Positions 63,796-64,000 of a DNA stretch of 64,000 nt are shown here, piece after piece. Numbering within the stretch: position 1 is the stretch's first letter; the number at the start of each line of letters is the position of its first letter. This DNA comes from Pogostemon cablin (Eukaryota; Streptophyta; Magnoliopsida; Lamiales; Lamiaceae), in assembly GCA_023678885.1 (NCBI GenBank), contig CM042965.1:27819777-27883776 (forward strand), read 5' to 3'. The translations under genes and the position numbers were made by a program. Below the pieces are notes generated by a model that saw nothing but the letters and a program-made list of their open reading frames with translations, was not told the origin of the DNA and made no database searches.

Positions 63796-64000
63796 TCGTA
63801 ATATAGTTGGGATGACCAATTAAAGAATTTATCGAACTACAGGGAGGAAGGTACTAGGGTCTAAGCGATCTCGTGTTTGTCATAGTATTATAGAGATGAT
63901 CATTCGAGATGGTGAAGGACCCGCTTGGGTACCCGTATCAGTGTATGTTTCAGCTTGGTGGAGTGAGTAGGAGATGGACGTCTGAGGATTTTAATGAACT
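63796..64000. other. Unrecognised sequence after the Copia truncation
   Basis: Not continuous with Copia reverse transcriptase. A frame reads TRRKVLGSKRSRVCHSIIEMI-like residues but is too short to name. The breakpoint suggests deletion or a further insertion at about 63795. Confidence 0.4.

Overview
This is nuclear DNA of a flowering plant, probably a eudicot. It contains a 13-exon GT-AG gene for a plastid-envelope protein, Ty3/gypsy elements of Athila type primed by tRNA-Asp, CACTA and long-TIR DNA transposons, Stowaway MITEs and a decayed Copia element. The species cannot be told from the sequence. All calls come from reading the sequence and from recalled family knowledge; no search was run.

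Region 1 (1-29,147) is a nest of minus-strand Athila-like LTR retrotransposons. Host element B is split into several pieces: 3' region 1-2,696, gag-pol 11,221-15,486, primer-binding site 15,572-15,589, and 5' LTR 15,596-16,307 plus 25,266-26,220. Element A (2,697-11,215, target duplication TAGGA) sits in B's integrase. Element C (16,308-25,260, target duplication AGTAT) sits in B's LTR. A further LTR, D (26,232-27,876), is joined to B's LTR by only 11 bp, and a truncated LTR, E (27,877-29,147), flanks it. A and C are non-autonomous: each keeps LTRs, PBS, polypurine tract and a gag-protease frame, but lacks reverse transcriptase, RNase H and integrase. B keeps half of its reverse transcriptase fused to integrase by a deletion. 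All three retain the same short cis block after their last stop codon: a hairpin, then an internal polypurine tract next to a stem-loop. A, B, D and E carry arrays of a short motif in opposing orientations (GGTTCGACC / GGTCGAACC) in the LTRs and, in A and B, in the gag-protease linker, where A's array encodes six repeats of about 30 residues. C carries a different motif (GCTCGGC / GCCGAGC) at the same two sites.

Region 2 (29,148-40,600) starts with about 3.3 kb of AT-rich DNA without recognisable genes. It then holds a long-TIR element (32,408-39,588) split by a CACTA transposon (32,958-38,791, target duplication CTC). The CACTA element has a Transposase_24-type gene, only the last exon of the main transposase, and a captured piece of a thaumatin-like gene.

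Region 3 (41,433-55,149) is the one clear host gene: a 13-exon, 588-codon TOC64-III/OEP64 orthologue. It has an N-terminal membrane anchor, an amidase-like domain without its nucleophilic serine, and a C-terminal TPR domain with an apparently intact carboxylate clamp. Its introns hold a hAT-like element, MITEs and an AT microsatellite.

Region 4 (55,150-64,000) is intergenic: a cluster of nested MITEs, a further non-autonomous DNA element with two long AT repeats, and a degenerate plus-strand Copia retrotransposon (about 60,502-63,795) cut off within its reverse transcriptase.
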